DNA of 64,000 nucleotides from contig NZ_CABQHJ010000010.1 in the NCBI RefSeq assembly GCF_902463975.1, positions 1 through 64,000 on the forward strand, read 5' to 3'. The translations under genes were made by a program, and so were the position numbers. The notes beneath the pieces were generated by a model. That model was not told the DNA's origin. It did no database searches and saw only the letters and a program-made list of their open reading frames with translations. This DNA comes from Phascolarctobacterium_A sp902463975 (GTDB lineage Bacteria; Bacillota; Negativicutes; Acidaminococcales; Acidaminococcaceae). This document shows positions 17,218-25,292 of the stretch, in pieces (the first letter of the stretch is position 1; each line of letters begins with the position of its first letter).

Positions 17218-17412
17218 TTATTGATTGAATCTTGTTGAATTATTGTTTACAGACAGTAAAGCTTTACTGTGAATATCTCTAAGCATTAAACCAGAAGCAG
17301 CGCCTACCGTAAATGCTGCTGCTTTACTTAGGCTAGAAACAGCTAGGGCAGCGGGAATAGCACTCTCACTAGGATATATATTATTAATTAATGGTTTGCT
17401 ATATTTTTTCAT
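17218..17412 (-). CDS. Candidate RiPP precursor peptide 2
   Basis: A 64-aa peptide. ATG at 17410-17412 follows GGAGG, which lies inside the end of the PqqD-like gene; only two bases separate the genes. The N-terminus MKKYSKPLI has the YxxP pattern seen in leaders bound by PqqD-type recognition domains. The middle is Ala/Val/Leu/Gly-rich (AIPAALAVSSL, AAAFTVGAASGL), and the end is polar and Asn-rich. It shares the KK-Y-KP front and an SA-(F/I)-PA stretch with precursor 1. It has no Cys, so thioether chemistry on this peptide is unlikely. Confidence 0.7.
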   Translation of the reverse strand: MKKYSKPLINNIYPSESAIPAALAVSSLSKAAAFTVGAASGLMLRDIHSKALLSVNNNSTRFNQ

Positions 17413-17414
17413 TT

Positions 17415-17699
17415 TTAATCCTCCAATCTGATAATATTTTTCCATTGTAAATCTCGTGTCAGATTTACTATGTCTTGTTCTAAACTATTTTCATCAATTA
17501 CGTAATCCTTAAGAAATATTTCTTTTATTTCTTCGATTTTTCTTTCTCCATCACATAATTCCAGAAAATCTTTAGCCGTTTCATTTAAATAAAAAATATC
17601 TAAACCATCTGACTCTGCTATTAAATAATCTTCATTTTCCCTGGTCTTTAGGGCTATAACTTTAGGAATCTTATCTTTAAAAAAATCGTATACCACCAT
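17415..17699 (-). CDS. PqqD-like RiPP recognition element protein
   Basis: A 94-aa stand-alone PqqD-type protein. The central segment with DIFYLNETAKDFLELCDG and the following basic/acidic helix (ERKIEEIKEIF) is typical of the winged-helix recognition element that binds leader peptides and delivers them to a radical SAM enzyme. It starts three bases after precursor 1 and ends two bases before precursor 2, so it is sandwiched between its likely clients. This gene is the main reason for calling the operon a RiPP pathway. Confidence 0.82.
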   Translation of the reverse strand: MVVYDFFKDKIPKVIALKTRENEDYLIAESDGLDIFYLNETAKDFLELCDGERKIEEIKEIFLKDYVIDENSLEQDIVNLTRDLQWKNIIRLED

Positions 17700-17702
17700 A
17701 AT

Positions 17703-17867
17703 TCACCTACCTAATTTTTTTAGTTTTACTACAGGGCTCGCTTTCATAGCATGAGCTACTGCTCTTCCAACTGCGTACCCCCCAACTAAAGCTAAACCTA
17801 CCGCCGGGAATGCACTTTTCCCCATATCAAAACACATAGCTGCCGGTTTTACATAACTTTTCTTCAT
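17703..17867 (-). CDS. Candidate RiPP precursor peptide 1
   Basis: A 54-aa peptide starting at the ATG at 17865-17867, with AAGGAG a short distance upstream. The front MKKSYVKP carries the YxxP leader pattern. The core region is a Gly/Ala/Val-rich hydrophobic segment with GxxxG-like spacing (AFPAVGLALVGG, AVGRAVAHA), and the end is basic (VKLKKLGR). Its single Cys lies in the front part. It lies between the radical SAM and PqqD-like genes. The amphipathic, membrane-active look suggests a bacteriocin-like product, which is inference. Confidence 0.7.
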   Translation of the reverse strand: MKKSYVKPAAMCFDMGKSAFPAVGLALVGGYAVGRAVAHAMKASPVVKLKKLGR

Positions 17868-17884
17868 CACAAACTACTCCTTAT

Positions 17885-18925
17885 TTAAACTAAAATATCT
17901 TTATCAACATGATTTTGAATATTGCCCTTTTGAGTCTCCTCGTTTATTGAAGCAATAAATTTTTGAACTTTTTCACTCTTCCATGCATTAATACCATGCG
18001 TCAACCACAACTCTTTTAGCGGAGTATCTAAAACATTACCAATAATAAATGGAGCCATGCAATCTAATCGGAATTCCCCATTAGGTCTAATGATACCGCC
18101 AGCATTATTCTCTAAGCTATACCTTTTCATTTGATGCCCCAAATCTGCACTTCTTCTAATTTCTATTTTCCCGTTATACTTATTTTGAAGCTGATTAATA
18201 ACTTCATATAAGTAATTTTTTTGTTCTTTCGTTAAAATAATATCTTCATTAGCAATAGCTCTTCCACTGGGCAAAACCTCACCTAAAATAATTCTGCATG
18301 CCCCCATGCTATATGCTAAATCTACCATATCTTCAATTTTTCCTAGATTTTTAGGAGTTACCGTATGGGCAATTACAAGAGGTATTCCAGCTTGTGAAAT
18401 TTCCAAAGCACCATTTACTGCTCGTTCAAAGCTACCTTTCACACCTCTAAACTCATCATGAATTTCTGCTGTTGAACCATCAATAGATACTTGAAACCAA
18501 TAATATCTGTACTTACTAAAGCGTTTTACTTTTTCTTTAGTTAGCAGGTAACCATTTGTAATAACTACAAAAGAAGTCCCATCATCATGCAAAATATCCA
18601 TTATATCAAATAGGCGATCACCTAATAATAACGGCTCTCCGCCAGAAAGAATACATTGAAAAATACCACCATCTTTAACTATCTCTTTAGCCAAACTACA
18701 CCATTTATCTGGTGTCATTAACGTCTCCCTATCAACATCACCAGATCTATTATAACAATGCTTGCAAGCAAGGTTGCATCGTCCTGTCAATTCAAATTGT
18801 AACGTAATCGGATAAGTAAATTTTTCTGGATATAAACCTTGTTTTCTTAAATTAGTAATATTTCCTTCAATAACCTTTAGATATTGATCATCTAACGCCC
18901 TGTTTATTTTTATATAATCTTTCAT
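17885..18925 (-). CDS. Radical SAM enzyme of a RiPP-like operon
   Basis: A 346-aa protein. C50-X3-C54-X2-C57 (CNLACKHCYN) is the canonical SAM cluster motif, followed by LSGGEPLL and a partial TIM barrel with the VSIDGS and GVKGSFERAV elements found in peptide-modifying radical SAM enzymes. The C-terminal part has a SPASM-like NGEFRLDCMAPFIIGNV but only one Cys, so the usual auxiliary cluster ligands are missing. The start overlaps the YkgJ gene as ATGA, and GGAG lies seven bases upstream. Without auxiliary clusters, epimerisation or another single-cluster reaction is more likely than thioether formation; this is inference. Confidence 0.82.
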   Translation of the reverse strand: MKDYIKINRALDDQYLKVIEGNITNLRKQGLYPEKFTYPITLQFELTGRCNLACKHCYNRSGDVDRETLMTPDKWCSLAKEIVKDGGIFQCILSGGEPLLLGDRLFDIMDILHDDGTSFVVITNGYLLTKEKVKRFSKYRYYWFQVSIDGSTAEIHDEFRGVKGSFERAVNGALEISQAGIPLVIAHTVTPKNLGKIEDMVDLAYSMGACRIILGEVLPSGRAIANEDIILTKEQKNYLYEVINQLQNKYNGKIEIRRSADLGHQMKRYSLENNAGGIIRPNGEFRLDCMAPFIIGNVLDTPLKELWLTHGINAWKSEKVQKFIASINEETQKGNIQNHVDKDILV

Positions 18926-19194
18926 TCTTTTTCTCCTTTTATTATTTTGCAAAAAAAATAAATAATATTATGAAACTCCCGAACACTCATATATGGAAAA
19001 TAGTTTTCGTAAACATATTTACCATTGCAAGCATTAGGCCTGATAGAATAAATTGAACATCTGTTATCCACATTCAAGAATTTGCAAATACCATCGCCTC
19101 TATCAAATCCTAATAATTGTGGTGTTCTATTCACATGTTTACAACATTCCCCACAACAATCGCATGGAAAAGGATAATACTTTTGCACAATCAT
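18922..19194 (-). CDS. YkgJ-type cysteine-cluster protein
   Basis: A 90-aa protein with FPCDCCGECCKH at the N-terminus, further Cys near residues 37, 46 and 56, and the CSIYSIRPNAC pattern of the YkgJ/FliB family of putative iron- or zinc-binding proteins. It is the first gene of the RiPP-like operon and overlaps the radical SAM gene by 4 nt. It may bind the metal used by the pathway or be a second modification enzyme; the biochemistry of the family is poorly defined. Confidence 0.75.
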   Translation of the reverse strand: MIVQKYYPFPCDCCGECCKHVNRTPQLLGFDRGDGICKFLNVDNRCSIYSIRPNACNGKYVYENYFPYMSVREFHNIIYFFCKIIKGEKE

Positions 19195-19286
19195 TTCCCC
19201 TTGATAATATTTATATAGTTTAAACCTCTTTATTTTAAAAACGATTAATATTTAATTTCTAGTTATATTGATATGAGCTTTTAATT

Positions 19287-19517
19287 TTACGCATTCTCTA
19301 CCCCGTCCATCAGCTCACTCATAGTAATGCCCAGCTTCTCGGCAATCTTCATTAGGGTTGAAAGTGATACGCTTTTTGTATAGCCGCCATTTTCAATCCG
19401 CGATAAATATTGCGGCGTAATGCCAACCTCTTCGGCAAGCTTCTCCTGTGTCATGCTCTTCAATTTCCTATAAAAAACTATTTTAGCACCTATTTTCTTA
19501 TATCTAGACGCAAACAT
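19287..19517 (-). CDS. XRE family transcriptional regulator (XRE1)
   Basis: A 76-aa single-domain helix-turn-helix protein (MTQEKLAEEVGITPQYLSRIE, SLSTLMKIAEKLGI). ATG at 19515-19517 with GAGGAG upstream. It lies about 90 nt before the RiPP-like operon in the same direction, so it may control it. A decayed copy with its upstream region is at 29.04-29.17 kb in front of a different gene cluster. Confidence 0.85.
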   Translation of the reverse strand: MFASRYKKIGAKIVFYRKLKSMTQEKLAEEVGITPQYLSRIENGGYTKSVSLSTLMKIAEKLGITMSELMDGVENA

Positions 19518-19671
19518 TTAGCTTTCACTCCTCTTACCACTATATTATCGCACATTCTCAACTTCTTATCTTTGCACAATTGTTTCATAACTTTACATAT
19601 AGTTTAATTTTAGGTATTTGCTTTTTAGAGCGGGGCAATGCATTTACATCATTATTTATTTATGCTGCGTC

Positions 19672-19890
19672 TCATTCTTTTTCCTGCATAAGCCGCACCG
19701 GGTCAACCCCCAAAGCCTGCGCCAGCAAAAATATAGATTCCATATTAAACGGTCCCTTGCTGCATTCAATATCTGAAACGCGCGCTCTTGACATTTTGGC
19801 TTTTTCCGCCAGCTCACTCTGCGTCAGGCTCAATGCCCTGCGATAATACATTATATTTAAGCCAATAGTTTTATATTTTTCTTCAAACAA
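19672..19890 (-). CDS. XRE family transcriptional regulator (XRE2)
   Basis: A 72-aa helix-turn-helix protein (LTQSELAEKAKMSRARVSDIE, FLLAQALGVDPVRLM). A TTG at 19888-19890 is chosen because AGGAG lies nine bases upstream and the paralogue at 31602-31820 begins at the same place. It is nearly identical in plan to that paralogue, with similar DNA upstream. It lies upstream of XRE1 in the same direction. Confidence 0.82.
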   Translation of the reverse strand: MFEEKYKTIGLNIMYYRRALSLTQSELAEKAKMSRARVSDIECSKGPFNMESIFLLAQALGVDPVRLMQEKE

Positions 19891-20071
19891 AAAGTACCAC
19901 TCCTTATCTCTCACCTTATATTATGCACTAAAAAGGTGTCTAGTGCGGTGCTTTAAATTTTATATATGTGGAATATATTTGACACGCACGCTGTAAACCT
20001 GCTATTATACCGCCTGCTTTTAGTATAAATTGAAATGAGAAACAATAATACTAGTATAAAATTTCTTCTTT

Positions 20072-20079
20072 GTGATATT
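20072..20079. repeat. Target site duplication, left copy
   Basis: GTGATATT directly abuts the left end of the insertion sequence and recurs exactly at 21850-21857 abutting the right end. Eight bases is the usual duplication size for ISL3-family elements. Confidence 0.88.
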
Positions 20080-20081
20080 TG

Positions 20082-20233
20082 CATTAGTCCATTACTTGTG
20101 GTTGGGTCGACCTAGTCCAATTTTTGTGCTCGATTAAGACCTGGTACATTTTGTGGTTTCGCTAGTACATTCTTGTGCTCAAGCTAGTCCAAATCTGTGG
20201 GTCAACCTAGTACAACTTTTGTGGTCGTAGGCC
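20082..20233 (+). repeat. Subterminal repeat array of the IS, left end
   Basis: About six imperfect units of 21-30 nt, each beginning TAGTCC, TAGTAC or TGGTAC, followed by a T-rich TTGTG and GTCGACC-like tail. The same motif recurs in inverted orientation at the right end (21722-21845). These are probably transposase binding sites. Confidence 0.7.
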
Positions 20234-20371
20234 AAAATACCCTATTCAACAATAAGCAAAAATGGCTTGTACAGACTAAAATTTCTGTACAAGCCACATC
20301 TAAACAAATAAACCCTCCTTCGTTAAAATAGTAATTGCCTATATGACTAAGACGAAGGAGGATTTTTATCT

Positions 20372-21673
20372 ATGCGTCAGTTTATCACAAATATGCTTAA
20401 CATTCAAGAGGATAAGATTGAGGAACTACAAACCATTGCGCAGTCCGACGGCTCAATCATTATTAATCTTAAGCTAAAAGTTACCTCTAAGATCTGTCCG
20501 TTCTGTTCCGGACCTGTAAAAATTCATGGATACTACCCACGAACTCTCATACACTCTACACTGGTCAACCGTAAATGTAGCATTGTTTATCGCCAAAGAA
20601 GATTCCGTTGTCCCAAGTGTTCTTATTCTTTTAACGAACTTAATCCCTTTACTAAAGCCAATGACGGACTAACTCACGAAACCAAAATTAATATTTTGAA
20701 AGATTTAAAGCATCCCGAAGACACTTATACCAGTGTTGCTGAACGATACCATGTTTCCAAAGCTACTGTTCTAAGATTATTTGACAAACACGTAGATATT
20801 ATGCGTAAGCCTTTACCAATGGTATTATCCATGGATGAGCACTATTTCCCTGAATCTGATATGGATTCTCTTTACTGCTGCCTGCTCATGAATTTTATCA
20901 CGGGTGAAGTAATAGATGTACTTCCTACTCGCAGAAAGCATTACCTTATTGACTATTTTGCCTCTATCCGTGGAGATATACAGAATTACACTCTCAAACG
21001 CAGCGAACTCAATAACGTAAAGTATATATCTATGGATCTGTATGACAATTTTAGGGATGTTGCACAGATATGTTTCCCGGATGCCATTGTTTGTGCAGAC
21101 AGCTTTCATGTAACCAAACATCTTACAGATGACTTTAATAAGATTAGGCTAAGATGGGCACGAAATACTGAAAACCATACCTATGAGTATCTTCTAAGAA
21201 AATTTAATTTTGTATTTAACCATACTACGGACTTAGATAATGAACCAAAATACAACAAAGCCTTAGGCCGTTATGTCAATTTAAGAGATATCCGAGACTT
21301 ACTGTTTGCTCAATTTCCAGAGTTGGAAATTGCTTATAACTTAAAAGAATTGTATCTGAAATTTAATCAGAGTGGAGAATATTACAAAGCTTCCGGCAGT
21401 CTCGAAGAAAACTATGATATACTTAAGAACCGATTTGGTGACTTCGGAATACCTGAATACAATGAATTTTATGGCCTTCTAGTTAATTGGAAACAAGAAA
21501 TACTAAACTCATTTACAACGATTAATGGCAGGCGCATAAATAACAGTTACATTGAATCGAAGAACAGAATTTTGAAGAAACTTATTATAAATGCCAACGG
21601 CTTTAGAAATTTTAAACGAACCCGTAACCGAATCCTTTATTGTCTCAACAAATACGATAAATTCACTCTTTAA
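20372..21673 (+). CDS. ISL3-family transposase
   Basis: A 433-aa DDE transposase. The N-terminal zinc-binding CPFC...CPKC (residues about 41-85) is followed by a helix-turn-helix (YTSVAERYHVSKATVLRLF). The catalytic domain has SMDEHYF, CADSFHVTKH and SYIESKNRILKKL, which supply the D, D and E residues in ISL3 order. It is full length, with no frameshift. A GGAGGA ribosome site lies shortly before the ATG. Confidence 0.93.
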   Translation: MRQFITNMLNIQEDKIEELQTIAQSDGSIIINLKLKVTSKICPFCSGPVKIHGYYPRTLIHSTLVNRKCSIVYRQRRFRCPKCSYSFNELNPFTKANDGLTHETKINILKDLKHPEDTYTSVAERYHVSKATVLRLFDKHVDIMRKPLPMVLSMDEHYFPESDMDSLYCCLLMNFITGEVIDVLPTRRKHYLIDYFASIRGDIQNYTLKRSELNNVKYISMDLYDNFRDVAQICFPDAIVCADSFHVTKHLTDDFNKIRLRWARNTENHTYEYLLRKFNFVFNHTTDLDNEPKYNKALGRYVNLRDIRDLLFAQFPELEIAYNLKELYLKFNQSGEYYKASGSLEENYDILKNRFGDFGIPEYNEFYGLLVNWKQEILNSFTTINGRRINNSYIESKNRILKKLIINANGFRNFKRTRNRILYCLNKYDKFTL

Positions 21674-21721
21674 AGACGAAAATGGCTGGAGCAATACGCT
21701 CCAGCCATTGAAACCCAATAA

Positions 21722-21849
21722 CATGGACTAGGTCGACCACAAAATTTGTACTAGCACGACCCACATATTGTAATAGGTCTACCCACAACTACGGACTAGG
21801 TCGACCCACACTCATGTAACAGCCCAACCCCAAAATTTGGACCAATGCC
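21722..21849 (+). repeat. Subterminal repeat array of the IS, right end
   Basis: Inverted counterparts of the left-end units: GGACTAGGTCGACC, GTACTAGCACGACC, GGACTAGGTCGACC and a terminal GGACCAATGCC. The exact target duplication GTGATATT follows at 21850-21857. Confidence 0.7.
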
Positions 21850-21857
21850 GTGATATT
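21850..21857. repeat. Target site duplication, right copy
   Basis: Exact second copy of GTGATATT adjoining the right end of the insertion sequence; the partner is at 20072-20079. Confidence 0.88.
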
Positions 21858-21865
21858 TGAATAAC

Positions 21866-21920
21866 AAAAAAGCTCCCGGATTTCTCCGAGAGCCGATTGG
21901 CATAGTTGGCGAAGTGAGTG
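21866..21920 (-). repeat. Copy of tRNA-Ser 3' end plus terminator (attachment-site-like)
   Basis: 55 nt matching 33277-33331 at 51 of 55 positions, in the same orientation. Read on the minus strand it contains the last bases of tRNA-Ser up to CGCCA, the short linker, then the stem GCTCTCGGA/TCCGGGAGC with a T run. The tRNA body is absent beyond about 14 bases. This is the pattern left when an element integrates at a tRNA 3' end. No integrase is present between the copies. Confidence 0.75.
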
Positions 21921-21932
21921 TAAAAATTGAAG

Positions 21933-23189
21933 TTATTTATTTTTTACTTCATCCTGCTTGCCTTCGCTTAAAGCCAGCGGTTTCTGACCTGACAAAAGCG
22001 TTTGCTGTTTTTGCTGTATTTCCTTTAAGCTTGTCTCTCCACCTTGACTAAGCTCTAACGTCTGCTTCTGTACGCTCGCCAGCAGTTCCTTAGTCAGCAT
22101 ACCTGTTTGTTCTATAATGCTATTTTTACTTTTGATAAAGCCATCAATAACCTGTTGCTGACGTATCGCAATATTGTCCAACTGCTTCATGTAATACTCA
22201 CCCTGCAATCTCATATCGTCTTCAATACGCTTTTGATACAGCTTATGCGCAGGCGAATCAATCTCATATTTTTCCAAGATTGCTAATAACGCTGGCAGTT
22301 TTTCCATATTGTACTCATCGTTATCTGCATTTACTTTATCTCCAAGCTCCTCATAAAATTTTTCAATGTCCTTAATAATTGGCATAGAACCTTTTTCTAT
22401 AATGTCTATACGCTTTTCGGCAATTTCCGTTAACTTAGCTTGCATTCTGATAATCATCTCTGCTGTCGCAGCAAATCCCTTCACCTTTGCCTGCACAAGT
22501 GCTTCGTCACAATCGTGCTGCGCCTGCAAAAACTCCAGCTGCGCCTTATGCATAAGCTCCTGACGTTCGCGTTCCATAGTGGCTAATCTGATTTTTGTGT
22601 TCTGCTCAATCTCAGCTATCCTTACCTTATCGGGCTCATATACCGTTGAGCTTGTCGAGCGACTACCACCACTACTAGAACTGCCACCAAACAATCCTTT
22701 AAAAAATCCACCTACTGTTCCCCAAAATCCCATATCATCAACCCCCTTATTTTGCAATAACCGTTCTACCTGATGGCTTCTAAACCTGCCCAAGGTACAA
22801 ACATTAGCAAAGTGCTCACAATTATTAAAAATTACATTATAATCGCCATCACCAATACAGCTACGTGCATAAGCAACTATCTGGTCCGGCGCATACAGGT
22901 CCTGAAATTCTTCATCAGTATATTCTTTTACCTCCAGCTCACCGCCTTTGAGGAAAAAATTTAAATCTGAACTGATAACACTGTTTTTCGATGAATCCAT
23001 AATGCTATCATCATCTGTACCGGTAAAATGAATAACTTCATTATCTGAAACATAGATACCGTGATGCGTATAAATACCACCCATACGTTTTACACGTATA
23101 TGGTCACCCATTACCGGATTCTTCTGCACCCAAATTTCTTCAGTAAATACTGCATCAGTTATCGGCAGCTGCGGAACAACGCTTTCCAT
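21933..23189 (-). CDS. LRAT-domain protein with long coiled coil
   Basis: A 418-aa protein. Residues about 28-135 form a lecithin-retinol-acyltransferase-like (NlpC/P60 superfamily) domain: GDHIRVKRMGGIYTHHGIYV with the His residues, and NNCEHFANVC with the probable nucleophile C124. A Gly/Ser-rich linker with FFKGLFGGSSSS (about 155-175) is followed by a Lys/Glu/Gln-rich coiled coil to the end. Family members act as thiol acyltransferases, phospholipases or peptidases. It is the last gene of the island cluster, 19 nt after the 694-aa gene. Role unknown; membrane-lipid or peptide modification is possible. Confidence 0.82.
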   Translation of the reverse strand: MESVVPQLPITDAVFTEEIWVQKNPVMGDHIRVKRMGGIYTHHGIYVSDNEVIHFTGTDDDSIMDSSKNSVISSDLNFFLKGGELEVKEYTDEEFQDLYAPDQIVAYARSCIGDGDYNVIFNNCEHFANVCTLGRFRSHQVERLLQNKGVDDMGFWGTVGGFFKGLFGGSSSSGGSRSTSSTVYEPDKVRIAEIEQNTKIRLATMERERQELMHKAQLEFLQAQHDCDEALVQAKVKGFAATAEMIIRMQAKLTEIAEKRIDIIEKGSMPIIKDIEKFYEELGDKVNADNDEYNMEKLPALLAILEKYEIDSPAHKLYQKRIEDDMRLQGEYYMKQLDNIAIRQQQVIDGFIKSKNSIIEQTGMLTKELLASVQKQTLELSQGGETSLKEIQQKQQTLLSGQKPLALSEGKQDEVKNK

Positions 23190-23207
23190 AAACCATTACT
23201 TCCTTTG

Positions 23208-25292
23208 CTACTTAGCCAAATCCTTACGCATTTTGAAAATCAAAGAATTGTACGCCTTTTCACGCCTTGCCTTTTCTTCACTATATGCTTTAGCATCTGC
23301 AAGGTAAATATCATAATTCTTTTGTTTCAAAGCAGCAAACTCATCTAAGATGGTGTGTGATATTTTCTGTAAATCATTATTAGCAACAAACTTTAAAACT
23401 TCGTCAATTTGAATATCCAGCAAGCTATTTGCCCAATTCAAGATCCAGACTCTGTCTTCAGCATTCTTACAGTTGAAGATAATATCCTGCAGTTCTGACT
23501 GAAGCATCGCCACAAATTTGTAAAGACTGCTTTCTGTTTCAAACTTCTCCTGTAAATCGCCACCAACCTGAAAAGCAAATTTCTGATAAATTCCCTTGCG
23601 TTCTTCCTTGTAAAACTTATCAATCTGCTTTTTATAATCATCTAAAATATGAATAAGCTGTTCCGGGACAGATGTCTTCACTTCTTTATTCGTTGGCATG
23701 GAGCCTCGCAAGCCACGTTCAATAATCGGCTGCATTTTTAATTCAATCGCATATCTTAACTGTTGCCAATCCTGATACCAGGCAGACCATATTTCTTCTT
23801 CAATTCCATCATCTTCGCAGTCATGCTTCATATCTTCTTTATAGGTTGTTTTGAAAACTCTATAGCCTTCAGTCCAATTCTCCCAGATATTGATAGCATT
23901 CATGACGAAGGTGTGGTTTGCCTCAAAATATTCAATCTTGCGCAAAGCATTTTTGATGATTTTGGCAGTATTTTCCGCCAGGAAAGCAAAGCTTGCTCTC
24001 TTTTCCTGCTCCAGCTCGGCCAATTCACGAAGAGAATTTTCACCCTCATCAATTTCATCAATTCTGTATTCCAAAGCATCGGCCTGCTTCTTCACAGCCA
24101 AAAGCTTTGTTTTAACGCTGTTCATTCCCAAAGAAAAGTTTTTCTGAAAGAAGTGTTGTCTGTCGCACAGTAAGCTGTTTTCTGCTTCTGTAAGATTAGA
24201 ATTAGCTTCATATTTTTTGGAAAGCTTAAGACTGATTAAATTGAAATCCTTGATTACTGAAGCCTTTTGTTCTTCGTAATAATCCACTTTTTCCATGAGT
24301 TCCCTGCACCACTGCTGCACAGCCTGATAATACCTGATGAGAGAAGCATCAATAGCCTTGATATCATACTTTGCCAGCAACGCTGTGTAATCAAAATCTG
24401 ATGAAAGCAATGTGACTGTCTGCAACTGCTTAATTTGATTTTCCAGCTCCTGCAGCTGCTCTAATAATTGGGGTTTTTCAAAATACAGCTTTTTATAAAG
24501 CTCCGTAATTGCTTCATCATTAAAAATCGGCACTAATTCATTTTGAGTGAACAGGTCTAAAGTGAATTTAAGGCGTTCTTTTTCTGTGTAAACAGGATTT
24601 CCCGGTTTAACTTTTTCTTGATAATCCGAGTTCTTAATCAAATGATCAGAACACGGAAATAACGCTACACTATAATCTTCAATATGACTCGTAGCTCCAC
24701 TATATCCCAAATTTTTTGCTCGTATACAACCATTGTATTCACAAGCCCAATAACCATTACCAAGCAATCTCCATTGATTATCACTATCTCTATGAAATGG
24801 TATCGTTGTATCTTCTACTGCTTGCCAAAGCTCATAACAAGTCGGTACTCTAAAGCCATCAACCCCAAACGAATAATTATTTATTATATTATCAAGATAT
24901 TCATAAGATTTATAATATCCTCCATCTTTGTCGTGATAATTAAACGTATTTAAATTAGCCCAAAGCAAACCTGTATTTTTATCAAAAAGAATTTTGGGTT
25001 TATTTTTTATAAAATACCATCTCTGATTCTTGATGGCCTCAAGAATTTTTTCGACACCCGTACCCCCTAATTCCATTATCCCTGCATTTATAGCTGCTAA
25101 TTTTCCATCTACTACTGCCAATTTGGCAGCGATTTCCTGTCTTTGCGCCGAGTACTGCGATTGCTCCAAATTTAATTCCTGTACTCTCTTGGCATTATTC
25201 TCATTTTCTATACCTTCACAAGCTGCTTCTATTGCACGAATTTTTTTCAACAACCCATCTCTTTGCGCTGTTAATGATGCTAAATTACTCAT
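23208..25292 (-). CDS. Coiled-coil protein with Lcl/DUF1566-like domain
   Basis: A 694-aa protein in three parts. Residues 1-75 are a coiled coil. Residues about 92-215 resemble the Lcl C-terminal/DUF1566 fold: LFDKNTGLLWANLN, DGFRVPTCYELW, and WRLLGNGYWAC. The remainder is long helical and coiled-coil sequence rich in Lys/Glu. DUF1566-type domains usually occur on surface or phage-related proteins, yet no signal peptide is seen here. A 450-nt gap separates it from the ferredoxin-headed gene, so it may have its own promoter. Function unknown; a scaffold partner of the LRAT protein is a guess. Confidence 0.72.
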   Translation of the reverse strand: MSNLASLTAQRDGLLKKIRAIEAACEGIENENNAKRVQELNLEQSQYSAQRQEIAAKLAVVDGKLAAINAGIMELGGTGVEKILEAIKNQRWYFIKNKPKILFDKNTGLLWANLNTFNYHDKDGGYYKSYEYLDNIINNYSFGVDGFRVPTCYELWQAVEDTTIPFHRDSDNQWRLLGNGYWACEYNGCIRAKNLGYSGATSHIEDYSVALFPCSDHLIKNSDYQEKVKPGNPVYTEKERLKFTLDLFTQNELVPIFNDEAITELYKKLYFEKPQLLEQLQELENQIKQLQTVTLLSSDFDYTALLAKYDIKAIDASLIRYYQAVQQWCRELMEKVDYYEEQKASVIKDFNLISLKLSKKYEANSNLTEAENSLLCDRQHFFQKNFSLGMNSVKTKLLAVKKQADALEYRIDEIDEGENSLRELAELEQEKRASFAFLAENTAKIIKNALRKIEYFEANHTFVMNAINIWENWTEGYRVFKTTYKEDMKHDCEDDGIEEEIWSAWYQDWQQLRYAIELKMQPIIERGLRGSMPTNKEVKTSVPEQLIHILDDYKKQIDKFYKEERKGIYQKFAFQVGGDLQEKFETESSLYKFVAMLQSELQDIIFNCKNAEDRVWILNWANSLLDIQIDEVLKFVANNDLQKISHTILDEFAALKQKNYDIYLADAKAYSEEKARREKAYNSLIFKMRKDLAK

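Larger units (their letters stand above)
20080..21849 (+). mobile_element. ISL3-family insertion sequence, complete, about 1770 bp
   Basis: The element is bounded by imperfect terminal inverted repeats (left GCATTAGTCC, right read inward GCATTGGTCC, both running on to a GGTTGGG) and by an exact 8-bp target duplication. It carries one transposase gene. Both ends contain multiple short repeats of a TAGTCC/TAGTAC ... TTGTGGGTCGACC type. It has inserted into the duplicated region downstream of the XRE2 promoter: the equivalent place in the second copy (about 32.0 kb) lacks it. Clean ends and an intact gene suggest a recent insertion. Confidence 0.88.

Noticed and set aside
17218..17867. The two small peptides as lasso peptide precursors because of the YxxP leader pattern
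   Set aside because: No lasso cyclase or transglutaminase-like protease is present; the partner is a radical SAM enzyme.
20082..20233. The repeated motifs at the IS ends as a CRISPR array
   Set aside because: Units are imperfect, of unequal length, mirrored at the other IS end, and no cas genes are present; they are transposon subterminal repeats.
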